From Ochrovirga pacifica (GTDB lineage Bacteria > Bacteroidota > Bacteroidia > Flavobacteriales > Flavobacteriaceae), in the NCBI RefSeq assembly GCF_000220525.1, contig NZ_AFPK01000014.1:124001-188000 (forward strand): a stretch of DNA of 64,000 bases. The letters are read 5' to 3'. The notes beneath the pieces were generated by a model that ran no database searches, was not told the DNA's origin, and saw only the letters and a program-made list of their open reading frames with translations. This document shows, in pieces, positions 1-9,646 of the stretch. Made by a program: the position numbers and the translations under genes. Each line of letters opens with the position of its first letter. Position 1 is the stretch's first letter.

Positions 1-1
1 T

Positions 2-2785
2 TTAGACTCTGTAGCCAACATTGAAGGTGTTTTAGGTTTTGGAAAATATACCTACAACGACATCAAAGACAAAGAAATTAACCTAGGTTTGGATTTAAAA
101 GGAGGAATTAATGCAACCTTACAAGTATCTGTAAAAGATATTTTAATTGGGTTGTCTAATGATTCTAAAAATCCAATTTTTACTCAGGCATTAAATGCAG
201 CTTCCGAAGCTCAAAAAAACTCATCAGACAATTATTTTGATTTATTCTATAAAGAGTTTGAAAAAATTGCTGGAAAAACAAAATTGAGTGATCCTTCTAT
301 TTTTGGAACCAAAAACCTACAAGAAAAAATTGGGTTTGACACTCCTAACAGCCAAGTAAAAGAAGTATTGGCTAGCGAAATTGATGCCTCTATCTCTACT
401 GCTTTTCAAGTATTACGTTCACGTATTGATAAGTTTGGGGTAACACAACCTAACATTCAACGTATAGGAACTTCTGGTAGAATTTTAATTGAGTTGCCAG
501 GTGCCAAAGACGTAGAACGTGTAAAAAAATTATTACAATCTACTGCAGAATTGCAATTTTGGGAAGTATACACAGGACAAGAATTGGTTCAATTTTTAGT
601 AGCTGCAAACCAACAAGTAGCAGAAACTATTGAGGTTGACGAACCAACTGTAACTGAAAACAAAACCAAAGAAGGAGATCAAGAAATTGATGATTTACTA
701 GGTGATGTAGAAGAAAACGACAGCATTAAAAGTGCCAAAACAGTTAGCTTGTTTACTTACTTACAACCTACAGGGCAACCTTCTTCTGTAATTGGTTATG
801 CACAGGTAAAAGATACTGCTAAGGTAAACGAGTACTTAAACAACCCTAAAGTAAAATCGTTATTAACAGGAGATTTTAAATACACTAAGTTTTTATGGGA
901 TGCCAAAGCAAATAACGATTTCTTATCGTTATACGCCATCAAATCTAACAGAAGAAACCAAGCTCCTATAGAAGGAGATGTAATTGCTGATGCAAGTCAA
1001 CAGTTCGATCAATTAGGAGCAAATCCTGAGGTTAGCATGACCATGAACGGAAACGGAACCAAGTTGTGGGCAAAAATGACAGCACAGAATGTTGGAAAAT
1101 TTGTTGCCGTTGTATTAGACAATTACGTGTATACTGCTCCTAGAGTAAACGATGCTATTACAGGAGGAAGAACTTCTATTTCTGGTAACTTTACAGTAGA
1201 AGAAGCAACCGATTTAGCCAATGTATTAAAAGCTGGTAAATTACCAGCTGCAGCTCATATCATCCAATCGGAAGTAGTTGGACCATCATTAGGACAAGAA
1301 GCCATCAATGCTTCTATGATTTCTTTTGCCATTGCAATCTTATTAGTTTTAGCATGGATGATTTTGTACTACGGTAAAGCAGGATGGTATGCCAACATTG
1401 CCTTATTGGTAAACATCTTGTTCATTTTTGGAGTATTGACATCCTTTGGTGCCGTATTAACGTTACCTGGAATTGCCGGAATTATCTTAACCATAGGTAT
1501 GTCTGTAGATGCAAACGTAATTATTTTTGAGCGTATTAAAGAAAATTTAAAAAGTGGGCAAGGAATTAAGGCAGCTATCGATAACGGGTTTAGTGTAAAA
1601 GGAGCTTTATCTGCAATTATTGATGCCAACATTACTACATTATTAACAGGAGGAATTTTATATGTTTTTGGAACAGGACCTATACAAGGTTTTGCATTTA
1701 CCTTAATCGTAGGTATTTTAACCTCTTTATTTACAGCAATCTTTATTACACAAATTTTGTTGGATGGAGCTACATCAAAAGGAAAAACATTGGCATTTGC
1801 AACTCCTACCACTAAAAACTGGTTTGCTAATATTGATGTAGATTTCTTAAAAAAACGAAAAATTGCTTACATCGTTTCAGGAACTATTATTGTTATTGGT
1901 TTGATTTCTTTATTTACTAACGGATTGAACTATGGAGTAGATTTTGTAGGAGGTAGAACTTATACAGTTCGTTTTGAAAAAGCAATGAATCCATCGGATG
2001 TTGCCGCAAGTTTAAAAGAAGTTTTTGGATCTGCACCCGAAGTAAAAACATACGGAAGCAACAACCAATTAAAAATTACTACCAAGTATTTGATTGAGCA
2101 AGAAGGACCAAAAGTTGATGCACAAGTTCAAAAAGCTTTGTTCGATGGGTTGACAACCTATTTGCCTTCTGGAACTACTATAGAAGATTTCAAAGGAGGG
2201 TTTGACGGTCAGACTATCGGAATTTTATCTTATGCAAAAGTAGAACCTACCATTGCTGATGATATTAAAAAATCTGCAGGATGGGCAATCTTAGGTTCTT
2301 TATTGGTTGTATTGTTATACATTAAATACAGATTTAAAGGATGGGACTTCTCTTTAGGAGCAGTAGCTGCAGTATTCCACGATGTATTGGTCGTAATGGC
2401 TGTATTCTCTATTACTTATAAAATTATGCCTTTTGACATGGAGATTGGGCAGTCTTTTATTGCTGCCATCCTAACAGTAGTAGGTTACTCTCTAAACGAT
2501 ACCGTAGTTATTTTTGATAGAATTCGTGAATTTAACTCTGAACACAGCAAGTGGTCTTTTACAGATATTGTAAACAGAGGTTTGAGTTCTACTTTAGGAC
2601 GTACTATTAACACTTCTATTACTACTTTGGTTGTATTGTTAGCCATCTTTATTTTTGGAGGTGATAGTATTAAAGGGTTTATGTTTGCGTTAATTGTTGG
2701 AGTTGTAGTGGGTACTTACTCTTCTTTATTTATTGCATCACCAATAATGCACGATATCAAAGCTAAAAAAGAGCTAAAAAGCTAA
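2..2785 (+). CDS. secDF: Protein translocase subunit SecDF (fused), 5' partial
   Basis: This is the inner-membrane SecD-SecF fusion that uses proton motive force to help the SecYEG translocon release exported proteins. The frame is open through the left edge, so the true start lies outside the window; 927 residues are visible, with probably some 60-70 missing by comparison with usual SecDF lengths. Visible signatures are GLDLKGG near the left edge (SecD periplasmic start), GMSVDANVIIFERIKE (SecD transmembrane 4 region), then the SecF half with VDFVGGRTY and GYSLNDTVVIFDRIRE. Each half has a large periplasmic domain followed by a cluster of hydrophobic helices. The fusion is normal for Bacteroidota. 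A strong hairpin terminator follows the stop. Confidence 0.97.
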   Translation, partial: LDSVANIEGVLGFGKYTYNDIKDKEINLGLDLKGGINATLQVSVKDILIGLSNDSKNPIFTQALNAASEAQKNSSDNYFDLFYKEFEKIAGKTKLSDPSIFGTKNLQEKIGFDTPNSQVKEVLASEIDASISTAFQVLRSRIDKFGVTQPNIQRIGTSGRILIELPGAKDVERVKKLLQSTAELQFWEVYTGQELVQFLVAANQQVAETIEVDEPTVTENKTKEGDQEIDDLLGDVEENDSIKSAKTVSLFTYLQPTGQPSSVIGYAQVKDTAKVNEYLNNPKVKSLLTGDFKYTKFLWDAKANNDFLSLYAIKSNRRNQAPIEGDVIADASQQFDQLGANPEVSMTMNGNGTKLWAKMTAQNVGKFVAVVLDNYVYTAPRVNDAITGGRTSISGNFTVEEATDLANVLKAGKLPAAAHIIQSEVVGPSLGQEAINASMISFAIAILLVLAWMILYYGKAGWYANIALLVNILFIFGVLTSFGAVLTLPGIAGIILTIGMSVDANVIIFERIKENLKSGQGIKAAIDNGFSVKGALSAIIDANITTLLTGGILYVFGTGPIQGFAFTLIVGILTSLFTAIFITQILLDGATSKGKTLAFATPTTKNWFANIDVDFLKKRKIAYIVSGTIIVIGLISLFTNGLNYGVDFVGGRTYTVRFEKAMNPSDVAASLKEVFGSAPEVKTYGSNNQLKITTKYLIEQEGPKVDAQVQKALFDGLTTYLPSGTTIEDFKGGFDGQTIGILSYAKVEPTIADDIKKSAGWAILGSLLVVLLYIKYRFKGWDFSLGAVAAVFHDVLVVMAVFSITYKIMPFDMEIGQSFIAAILTVVGYSLNDTVVIFDRIREFNSEHSKWSFTDIVNRGLSSTLGRTINTSITTLVVLLAIFIFGGDSIKGFMFALIVGVVVGTYSSLFIASPIMHDIKAKKELKS

Positions 2786-2810
2786 ATTTAACTCAGCTTT
2801 ACACATACAA

Positions 2811-2850
2811 AAACACCCAAAATGCAGTAGCATTTTGGGTGTTTTATTTT
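2811..2850. terminator. Bidirectional intrinsic terminator after secDF
   Basis: A perfect 15-bp inverted repeat (2811-2825 and 2830-2844) with loop AGTA is followed by a T-rich run on the plus strand and preceded by an A-run, so it can also serve the convergent ABC-F gene. Confidence 0.9.
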
Positions 2851-2917
2851 AAAATTGTTTTGTATTACAGTAAAAACTACAAGCATTTACCATCACAAAC
2901 TAAAAAAGCAAAGTATA

Positions 2918-4783
2918 TTATGCTCCTTCTAGTTTTTCTGACAACTCAAACCATCTCATCTCTTTGTACTCTATATCCTGAATGATTTTTTGTAACTCTA
3001 ACGATTTCTTTTCAATATCCTCTCCTTCAAATTTACCTTCCGAAAAATCAGCTTCTATCAATTCTTTTTTACGTTGTAACTTGGCAATATCACTTTCTAG
3101 ATTAATGTATTCTTTATTTTCGCTATAACTAAGCTTACTTCCTGTTTTTGGTTTTTCTTTGCTTGTGTTTTCTTTTTCAGGTTTGCTTTCAGGTATTTCT
3201 TCAACAGAATCTTCATAAGTTCTAAAGTCTGAATAATTTCCTGGAAAGTTTTCTATAACTCCATCACCTCTAAATACAAACAAACTATCTACTATTTTAT
3301 CCATAAAATAACGATCGTGCGAAACAACCACTAAGTTCCCTGGATAATCTAATAAGAAACTTTCTAACACATTTAGCGTTACAATATCTAAATCGTTAGT
3401 GGGTTCATCTAAAATTAAAAAGTTAGGATTCTGAATTAACACCGTACACAAATACAGTCGTTTTCGTTCTCCTCCGCTTAGTTTTTCTACAAAATCGTAC
3501 TGTTTTTTTCTGTCAAATAAAAAACGTTCTAACAACTGGCTGGCCGAAATTTTATGCCCTTTAGCCAAGGGGATAAACTCACCAAATTCTTTAATTACAT
3601 CAATAACTTTTTGGCCTTCTTTAATCACAATTCCTGATTGATGATAATAGCCAAACTTTACAGTTTCTCCTACAACTACTTTACCCGAATCTACAGGAGT
3701 TGCTCCTGTTAAAACGTTTAAAAAAGAAGATTTTCCGGTTCCATTTTTTCCAATAACACCTATGCGTTCACCACGCTTAAAATTATACTCAAACTGATCT
3801 AACATTACTTTATCATCCCAAGACTTAGAAATTTTATGTAACTCTACAATCTTGCTTCCCAAACGCTCCATATTAATTTCTAACTGGACTTTGTGATTCT
3901 GTCTTCTATTTTTTGCTCTTTCTTTTATTTCAAAAAAGTCATCAATTCTAGATTTAGATTTGGTGGTACGTGCTTTGGGTTGTTTCCGCATCCAATCTAA
4001 CTCTTTCTTAAACAAATTTTTTGCTTTTGCTTGTACCGTTTGTTCCAAAGCCATTCGTTCTTCTTTTTTTTCTAAGTAGTACGAGTAGTTCCCTTTGTAA
4101 CTATACAGCTGTCCCTGATCCATTTCTATAATTTCATTGCAAACACGTTCTAAAAAATAACGATCGTGAGTTACCATAAATAAAGTCATTTTTTCTTTGG
4201 CAAAAAAAGACTCTAACCACTCTATCATTTCTAGATCTAGGTGGTTGGTAGGCTCGTCTAAAATTAACAAATCGGGCTTGCTGATAAGCACTGTCGCCAA
4301 GGCCAAACGTTTTCTTTGACCTCCAGACAAATCGCTAACTTTTAGACTTAAATCTTCTAGTTTTAATTTAAAGAGTATTTGCTTGTATTGAGTTTCAAAA
4401 TCCCATGCATTGTATTGATCCATTTGGTCGAATGCAGTTTGGTAGGCATCTGCATCTTCGGGGTGTAACAATGCTTTTTCATAGTTTTTTATCACCTTTA
4501 ATACTTGATTGTCTGATGCAAAAATGACATCTTCAATCGTTGTATTTTCATCAAAAGAATCTTCTTGAGCTAGATAGGCAATATGGATGTCTTTTCGTTG
4601 AATTACCTGCCCCGTATCGGGTACATCATTCCCCGCAATAATTTCTAACAATCTTGTTTTTCCTGTTCCATTTTTGGCAACAAAAGCTATTTTTTGATCT
4701 TTATTTATTCCAAAAGATAAGTTTTCAAACAACACGCGTTCTCCAAATGCTTTGGAGACATTTTCTATAGATAGGTAATTCAC
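2918..4783 (-). CDS. ABC-F family ATPase (Uup/EttA type)
   Basis: Soluble protein with two ABC ATPase domains and no membrane helices, so it belongs to the ABC-F group that acts at the ribosome (translation factors or antibiotic protection) rather than in transport. Walker A motifs are AKNGTGKT (residues 36-43) and GKNGTGKSS in the second half; signatures are LSGGQRKRLALA and LSGGERKRLYLC; Walker B regions end in LDEPTNHLDL and LDEPTNDLDI. A basic linker with KQPKARTTKSKSR separates the domains, and a charged coiled-coil C-terminus resembles Uup. I place the start at GTG 4783 (VNYLSIENVSKAFGE), where homology to the family begins; a longer frame to 4885 exists but adds a non-homologous segment and would cross the likely promoter. 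Confidence 0.9.
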   Translation of the reverse strand: MNYLSIENVSKAFGERVLFENLSFGINKDQKIAFVAKNGTGKTRLLEIIAGNDVPDTGQVIQRKDIHIAYLAQEDSFDENTTIEDVIFASDNQVLKVIKNYEKALLHPEDADAYQTAFDQMDQYNAWDFETQYKQILFKLKLEDLSLKVSDLSGGQRKRLALATVLISKPDLLILDEPTNHLDLEMIEWLESFFAKEKMTLFMVTHDRYFLERVCNEIIEMDQGQLYSYKGNYSYYLEKKEERMALEQTVQAKAKNLFKKELDWMRKQPKARTTKSKSRIDDFFEIKERAKNRRQNHKVQLEINMERLGSKIVELHKISKSWDDKVMLDQFEYNFKRGERIGVIGKNGTGKSSFLNVLTGATPVDSGKVVVGETVKFGYYHQSGIVIKEGQKVIDVIKEFGEFIPLAKGHKISASQLLERFLFDRKKQYDFVEKLSGGERKRLYLCTVLIQNPNFLILDEPTNDLDIVTLNVLESFLLDYPGNLVVVSHDRYFMDKIVDSLFVFRGDGVIENFPGNYSDFRTYEDSVEEIPESKPEKENTSKEKPKTGSKLSYSENKEYINLESDIAKLQRKKELIEADFSEGKFEGEDIEKKSLELQKIIQDIEYKEMRWFELSEKLEGA

Positions 4784-4799
4784 AAAAATTGATTTTATA

Positions 4800-4807
4800 C
4801 AAAAGTA
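4800..4807 (-). promoter_or_regulatory. Promoter -7 box for the ABC-F gene
   Basis: Minus-strand TACTTTTG matches the Bacteroidota -7 consensus TAnnTTTG and ends 16 bases before the proposed GTG start. A -33 TTG is not obvious. Confidence 0.55.
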
Positions 4808-4878
4808 GTTCTTTATTAGCAGATAGTTAAAATTGTTCTCTGCTTTTAGTATTATAAAGCAGAGGTTAGGATTGATGT

Positions 4879-5748
4879 TTACCAAACGTCTTCGAACTCT
4901 TGATGTTCTATGTACAATTGCTTTGCTAATTTGTTAGCTCCTACATTTCTATATATGCTCATTACTTTTCTTGGCCAAGAGTTTCTAAAATTAAAAGAAT
5001 TGGGTTTCCCTCCAATGGTGTAAATAAACTTTCGGTTTAAGTCGTCTGTAAACAAAGCTTCTATTCCTTCTTTTTGCAGGGTTTTGTCTAACAATTCTCG
5101 TGCTTGTCTATACGCTTTAATACTGCTGGTTTTAGAAATAAACCTACTTACAAAATCGGACACGTTTTGTAAGTTAGCTTTTGTCATTTCTTCGGGATGT
5201 TTTAATAGAAAATCTAAGTTTTTAGTACTTCCGGCAATACTGTCGGGTCGATAGTCTTTTTTTAACGAAGGAGGCCTGTCTTCCCAAACAATATTCGCTT
5301 CAGGAATTTTTGATAACTGGTCTGAATCTAGTATGGTTTTGCCCGTAATAAGATCTTTTGGCATTTGCAAAGCAGGCAACTCTACCTCACTTTTGGTGGC
5401 GTTTAAACTTAAAAAGTTTCCTGTTATTTGGCCAATATAACCTTGCCCCCATCCAGACTCTAAAGACAAAATACTCAACACAGCACCTGGTGGTACTTTG
5501 TATTTTACACACAATTCCGTTACTGGCAAAGCCAATCTTTGGTAAAAACGAGTTACATGAGTGTATTTTCGGTATTTGTACTTTAAACTTGGTTGTACTT
5601 TTTTAGACTTTCGTGGAGTTTTCTTCTTCTCTATTTTACTAGGTATTGTAACCGTTTTGTTTTTTTGCTTGGTAGCAATGTCCAAACAAATAAAATACAA
5701 AATCGTAAAACAAGTAATGATAAAAAAGTATTTCCTCCTTCGATTCAT
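4879..5748 (-). CDS. Glucosaminidase domain protein (peptidoglycan N-acetylglucosaminidase)
   Basis: Predicted cell-wall hydrolase of the FlgJ/LytD glucosaminidase family, cleaving the glycan strand of peptidoglycan. An N-terminal basic stretch is followed by one hydrophobic segment (residues about 8-25, FFIITCFTILYFICL), which reads as an uncleaved signal anchor. The catalytic region contains VPPGAVLSILSLESGWGQ, where the Glu of LESGWG is the expected acid, and then GNFLSLNA, equivalent to the usual NxFGIK segment. The C-terminal half (SRFISKTSSIKAYRQARELL) matches the helical end of the domain. 289 residues is normal for an anchored single-domain enzyme. It is the only gene between the ABC-F gene and the divergent ABC transporter gene. 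Confidence 0.82.
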   Translation of the reverse strand: MNRRRKYFFIITCFTILYFICLDIATKQKNKTVTIPSKIEKKKTPRKSKKVQPSLKYKYRKYTHVTRFYQRLALPVTELCVKYKVPPGAVLSILSLESGWGQGYIGQITGNFLSLNATKSEVELPALQMPKDLITGKTILDSDQLSKIPEANIVWEDRPPSLKKDYRPDSIAGSTKNLDFLLKHPEEMTKANLQNVSDFVSRFISKTSSIKAYRQARELLDKTLQKEGIEALFTDDLNRKFIYTIGGKPNSFNFRNSWPRKVMSIYRNVGANKLAKQLYIEHQEFEDVW

Positions 5749-5793
5749 ATCCTCGTAAAATTAGGCTGATAAAATCAAATATATAGAAATTAA

Positions 5794-5819
5794 TTTGAAG
5801 TCCTTTTTTAGGTACTTTG
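5794..5819 (+). promoter_or_regulatory. Promoter for the double ABC ATPase gene
   Basis: TTTG at 5794-5797 and TACTTTG at 5813-5819 resemble the Bacteroidota -33 and -7 boxes. The -7 box is one base short of consensus. The ATG follows at 5835. Confidence 0.45.
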
Positions 5820-5834
5820 CTTATCTTTACTTTT

Positions 5835-7517
5835 ATGAAGCCTTTATTAAGCGTTAAAAATTTAGCAATCTTTTTTAAAAACAATCACCAACAAAAAAAA
5901 GTGGTATCAAACATCAATTTTGATGTTTACCCCAATCAAATTGTGGGGATTGTAGGAGAATCAGGAAGTGGTAAATCGGTTACTTCCATGGCCATCATGG
6001 GGTTGTTGCCTGCTACAATTAGCACGGTTTCTGGAAGTATTTTTTACCAAGACTTAGAACTTTTAAAACTGTCTAATACTAAGCTTAGAAACATTGTAGG
6101 AAAAGAAATTAGTATGATTTTTCAGGAACCTATGACTTCATTAAACCCCAGTCTAACTTGTGGTTTTCAGGTTGCAGAGGTTTTAGAACAACACACTACA
6201 TTGTCTAAACAAGAAATTGCACAAGAAGTTTTACAATTGTTTCAGAAAGTAAAACTTCCTAGAGCTAAAAAAATGCTAAAGCAATATCCTCACGAACTTT
6301 CTGGAGGACAAAAACAGCGTGTAATGATTGCCATGGCATTGGCTTGTAAACCCAAACTTCTAATTGCAGATGAGCCTACTACAGCCTTAGATGTTTCGGT
6401 GCAACACGATATCATTTGCCTCCTAAAAGAATTGCAACAAGAATACGCTATGAGTATCTTGTTTATTTCTCATGACCTAGCATTGATGTCCGAAATTGCA
6501 AATCACTTAATTGTAATGCAAAAAGGTACTTTAATAGAGCAAGGTGAAGCCAAAGAATTGTTTTTACATCCTAAAGAAAGCTATACCAAAGCGCTTTTAA
6601 ACGCAAAACCTAAACTAAGTTTTCGCTATAAAAAATTACCTTCGGTAAATAGCTATTTGCAAAACGATTTTGTAGAAGAAATATATACCCCTAAAGAACG
6701 AGCAAAGTTCCATCAACAGCTATATAGTCAACCTCCTTTACTAGAGGTAAAAAATCTAAAAACATATTATTTTTCAAAAAATAATTGGTTTTCAAAACCC
6801 TCTGTGGTAAAAGCGGTAGACAATGTTTCTTTTCAGGTTTACAAAGGAGAAACCATTGGACTAGTGGGAGAATCGGGAAGTGGTAAATCGACTATTGGAA
6901 GAACCATTTTAGGATTGGAAAAAGCTACTGGCGGAGAAATTTGGTACCAAGGAGTAAATTTGGAAGCACTAAACACCTTGGAAAGAAAGAAATACAGCAG
7001 ACAGATTCAATTAATTTTTCAAGACCCTTATTCATCGCTAAATCCTGTTCTAAAAGTAGGTGATGCTATTTTAGAACCTATGGAAAAACATAAAATTTTA
7101 GCTTCAAAAAAAGAACGTAAAGCATACATTTACCAATTGCTAGAAAAAGTAGGATTAGACAAAGAGCATTACCACCGTTATCCGCATGAGTTTTCTGGAG
7201 GACAAAGACAACGTATTGGAATTGCTAGAGCTTTGGCTTTGCAACCCAAACTTATTATTTGTGACGAATCGGTATCGGCTTTAGACGTTTCGGTACAAGC
7301 ACAAGTATTAAACTTACTAAACGAATTAAAACAAGAGTTTGATTTTACTTGTATTTTTATTTCGCATGATTTGTCTGTTGTAAAATTTATGTCCGACCAA
7401 CTTATTGTGCTTCATCAAGGAAAAATTGAAGAGCTCGGAGATGCAGATAACATCTACCAAAATCCGAAAAGCAGTTATACCAAAGCATTGATAGAAGCCA
7501 TTCCTAAAGGGATATAA
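5835..7517 (+). CDS. Peptide/nickel-type ABC transporter, fused double ATP-binding protein (DppD-DppF/GsiA-like)
   Basis: 560-residue protein with two complete ABC domains of the oligopeptide/dipeptide class, energising import through permeases that are not in this window. The first half has GESGSGKSVTSMA (Walker A), LSGGQKQRVMIAMAL and LIADEPTTALDVSVQ. The second has GESGSGKSTIGRTI, FSGGQRQRIGIARAL and IICDESVSALDVSVQ; the Walker B of the second half reads CDES where CDEP is usual, a known variant. Each half ends with the oligopeptide C-terminal region containing a PYTKAL-like motif (SYTKALL, SYTKALI). I use ATG 5835 (MKPLLSVKNLAIFF) rather than the upstream TTG at 5817, which lies on the promoter. 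It is followed 29 bases later by a lipoprotein gene. Confidence 0.9.
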   Translation: MKPLLSVKNLAIFFKNNHQQKKVVSNINFDVYPNQIVGIVGESGSGKSVTSMAIMGLLPATISTVSGSIFYQDLELLKLSNTKLRNIVGKEISMIFQEPMTSLNPSLTCGFQVAEVLEQHTTLSKQEIAQEVLQLFQKVKLPRAKKMLKQYPHELSGGQKQRVMIAMALACKPKLLIADEPTTALDVSVQHDIICLLKELQQEYAMSILFISHDLALMSEIANHLIVMQKGTLIEQGEAKELFLHPKESYTKALLNAKPKLSFRYKKLPSVNSYLQNDFVEEIYTPKERAKFHQQLYSQPPLLEVKNLKTYYFSKNNWFSKPSVVKAVDNVSFQVYKGETIGLVGESGSGKSTIGRTILGLEKATGGEIWYQGVNLEALNTLERKKYSRQIQLIFQDPYSSLNPVLKVGDAILEPMEKHKILASKKERKAYIYQLLEKVGLDKEHYHRYPHEFSGGQRQRIGIARALALQPKLIICDESVSALDVSVQAQVLNLLNELKQEFDFTCIFISHDLSVVKFMSDQLIVLHQGKIEELGDADNIYQNPKSSYTKALIEAIPKGI

Positions 7518-7546
7518 AATTGTATATTGCAACAAAATTCAAACCT

Positions 7547-8359
7547 ATGCAATGTAGATTTTTGGCTTTGCTAACAGCCTTAGTTTTGATGATTTCTTGT
7601 AAATCAAAAAACATATCGGATTCTGCTGTTGTACCTGAAATAAGCAAATCTTCTCTGTACAAAAAAAACCTAAACGTTTCTTTTCAAAACGCAGACATAA
7701 CAACACTAAAAATCGATGCAAAACTAAATTATAAAGATGCTCAAAAATCTCAAAAAATTGGCTTAAAAATTAGATTGGAAAAAGGTGAAAAAATTTGGAT
7801 GAGTGGGGAGTTTTTAGGATTGCCCATAGCCAAATTGCTGATAGAAAATGATAGTGTTTTTTACTATAATAAGTTTGATAAAACATATTTTAAAGGTTCT
7901 TTTGATTTTATTCATCAACTTATAGGAACCCAGGTAAACTATACAACCTTAGAACAATTGTTATTAGGCGATTTGATTATTCCCAATAAAAAGTTTAAAA
8001 GTTTTGATTTAGAAATAAAAGACAATGCTTACTTTATAACAGATAAAAAATCTTCCGTTTATACCAAACAAGCTAGTATTTATCCTTTGGTATTTAAAAC
8101 CAAACAACAAAGTATTTACAATCAAATTACCCAGAGTTTGTTTCAAGCATCTTATAAAAGCCATCAGGCAGTTGATGGATTTTTATTTCCCAAAAAAATG
8201 GAGTTTACAGGAACGAAACAAAACAAAAATTCGTTTATATATATAGAATATCAAGATATTGTCGTAAATACCAAATTGGGTTTTCCTTTTAAAATTCCGA
8301 GTAGCTGTAACAAACAAATTGTAATTCCATCTAAAACAGACTTGCAAAATGCCTTTTAA
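7547..8359 (+). CDS. DUF4292 lipoprotein
   Basis: 270-residue predicted outer-membrane-associated lipoprotein. The signal peptide MQCRFLALLTALVLMISC ends in a lipobox with the acceptor Cys at residue 18. The mature part (ADITTLKIDAKLNYKD, GEFLGLPIAKLLIENDSV, LQLLLGDLI-like LEQLLLGDLIIP) has the LolA/LppX-like pattern of DUF4292, a Bacteroidota family of unknown precise function, probably handling lipid or lipoprotein in the periplasm. ATG 7547 is chosen because the signal peptide starts there. The 3' end overlaps the next gene by 11 bases, so the pair is probably co-translated; DUF4292 next to an M23 envelope protein is a common flavobacterial arrangement. Confidence 0.85.
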   Translation: MQCRFLALLTALVLMISCKSKNISDSAVVPEISKSSLYKKNLNVSFQNADITTLKIDAKLNYKDAQKSQKIGLKIRLEKGEKIWMSGEFLGLPIAKLLIENDSVFYYNKFDKTYFKGSFDFIHQLIGTQVNYTTLEQLLLGDLIIPNKKFKSFDLEIKDNAYFITDKKSSVYTKQASIYPLVFKTKQQSIYNQITQSLFQASYKSHQAVDGFLFPKKMEFTGTKQNKNSFIYIEYQDIVVNTKLGFPFKIPSSCNKQIVIPSKTDLQNAF

Positions 8360-9581
8360 AAAAATACTTTTTGGTTGCTGTTTTTTGTTCATCACCTTAG
8401 GGTGTTGGGGGCAATCTGCTGAACAAAGAGCTTTGGAAAAAAAACGAGAGCAACTGCAACAAGAAATTGCTAGGGTGAACAAACTACTTTTTAGCACTCA
8501 GAAAAAACAAAAAAATTTACTGAGTAATTTAGAAGATTTAAACAAAAAAATTGAAGTTAGAGAAGAACTAATTAAAGCTATAGAAGCAGAGATTGCCTAT
8601 CTTGATAATAAAGTGCAACAGCAGCAAAAAGAAATTGCCAAACTAAATAAAGAACTAGAAGCGCTAAAAGCAGATTATGCCGAGATGATTTTAAAATCGT
8701 ACAAAAGCAAATCTGAACAAAGCAAATTGATGTTTTTATTATCTTCCGAAGATTTTTTTCAAGCTTACAAACGCTACCGATACATGCAACAATATGCTGC
8801 TTTTAGAAAAAAACAAGGTGATTCTATTCAACTAAAAACTACACAAATCAATCAACTAAAAAGATCTTTAGAAAATCAGAAAAAAAGTAAAGAAAAATTA
8901 GCAGAAGAAAATCGTGCCGAGGCCAATCAAATAAAAAAAGAAAAAGCCAATCAGAATGAACTGATTCGACAAATAAAATCTAAAGAACGAAGCTATGCTA
9001 AACAAATAAAAAAGAAGCAACTAGAAGAAAAACAAATAGAACGTGAAATAGAACGTGTTATTAAGGCTGCAATTGCTGACGCTAACAAAAAAAACAAAAG
9101 CACCAAAAAAACAGTTGATGTTAATGCCAAATCTGAGGGATTTGCACTAACTCCAGAAGGAAAAGCCTTAGCTTCTAGATTTGAACAAAACAGAGGAAAA
9201 CTTCCTTGGCCTGTTTCGGAAGGAATTGTTACTAGAAAATACGGTGTAATTCCACACCCTACCCTTAGGGGAATTAAAATAGACAGCAAAGGGATACACA
9301 TTACTACTAAACAGAATGCTATTGCTCGTACGGTTTTTAAAGGCACAGTGCTGGCTATACAATCTGTTAGCGGTAGACATGCGGTATACATACAACACGG
9401 AAACTATATTTCGCTATACAACAACCTAGATAAAGTTTATGTAAACAAAGGGCAAGAAGTTGTCTTAAAACAATCTATAGGAACTGTTTTTACCGATAAA
9501 GTTACAGGCAAAACAACCTTAAAATTCCAAATTTGGAAAGATACACAAAGACAAAACCCACAATATTGGCTTAGCAAATAA
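8349..9581 (+). CDS. EnvC-like murein hydrolase activator (coiled coil plus degenerate LytM/M23)
   Basis: Exported protein of 410 residues: signal peptide (residues 1-22, ending WGQS), a long charged coiled coil (about 25-255), a short linker and a C-terminal M23/LytM fold (about 285-410). The LytM part starts LPWPVSEGIVTRKYG and ends TLKFQIWKD, as in EnvC. The metal ligands of active M23 peptidases are not complete: the HxxxD position reads GIHI and the terminal HxH reads IQHGNY. This fits an activator of amidases during cell separation rather than an enzyme. It overlaps the DUF4292 gene by 11 bases, implying translational coupling. Confidence 0.88.
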   Translation: MPFKKILFGCCFLFITLGCWGQSAEQRALEKKREQLQQEIARVNKLLFSTQKKQKNLLSNLEDLNKKIEVREELIKAIEAEIAYLDNKVQQQQKEIAKLNKELEALKADYAEMILKSYKSKSEQSKLMFLLSSEDFFQAYKRYRYMQQYAAFRKKQGDSIQLKTTQINQLKRSLENQKKSKEKLAEENRAEANQIKKEKANQNELIRQIKSKERSYAKQIKKKQLEEKQIEREIERVIKAAIADANKKNKSTKKTVDVNAKSEGFALTPEGKALASRFEQNRGKLPWPVSEGIVTRKYGVIPHPTLRGIKIDSKGIHITTKQNAIARTVFKGTVLAIQSVSGRHAVYIQHGNYISLYNNLDKVYVNKGQEVVLKQSIGTVFTDKVTGKTTLKFQIWKDTQRQNPQYWLSK

Positions 9582-9585
9582 CGCT

Positions 9586-9617
9586 TATGACTTTAGTCAT
9601 AGATTGTTCTTTTTTAG
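9586..9617 (+). terminator. Possible weak intrinsic terminator after the EnvC-like gene
   Basis: TATGACT (9586-9592) and AGTCATA (9595-9601) form a short hairpin, followed a few bases later by a T-run. The stem is AT-rich, so the call is tentative. Confidence 0.4.
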
Positions 9618-9646
9618 TCTTTGTCTTTAAGTTCTAAAAAACAATA

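Noticed and set aside
1369-1812. 147-residue antisense ORF inside secDF
   Set aside because: It is a shadow of a strongly conserved coding region; composition follows the opposite strand.
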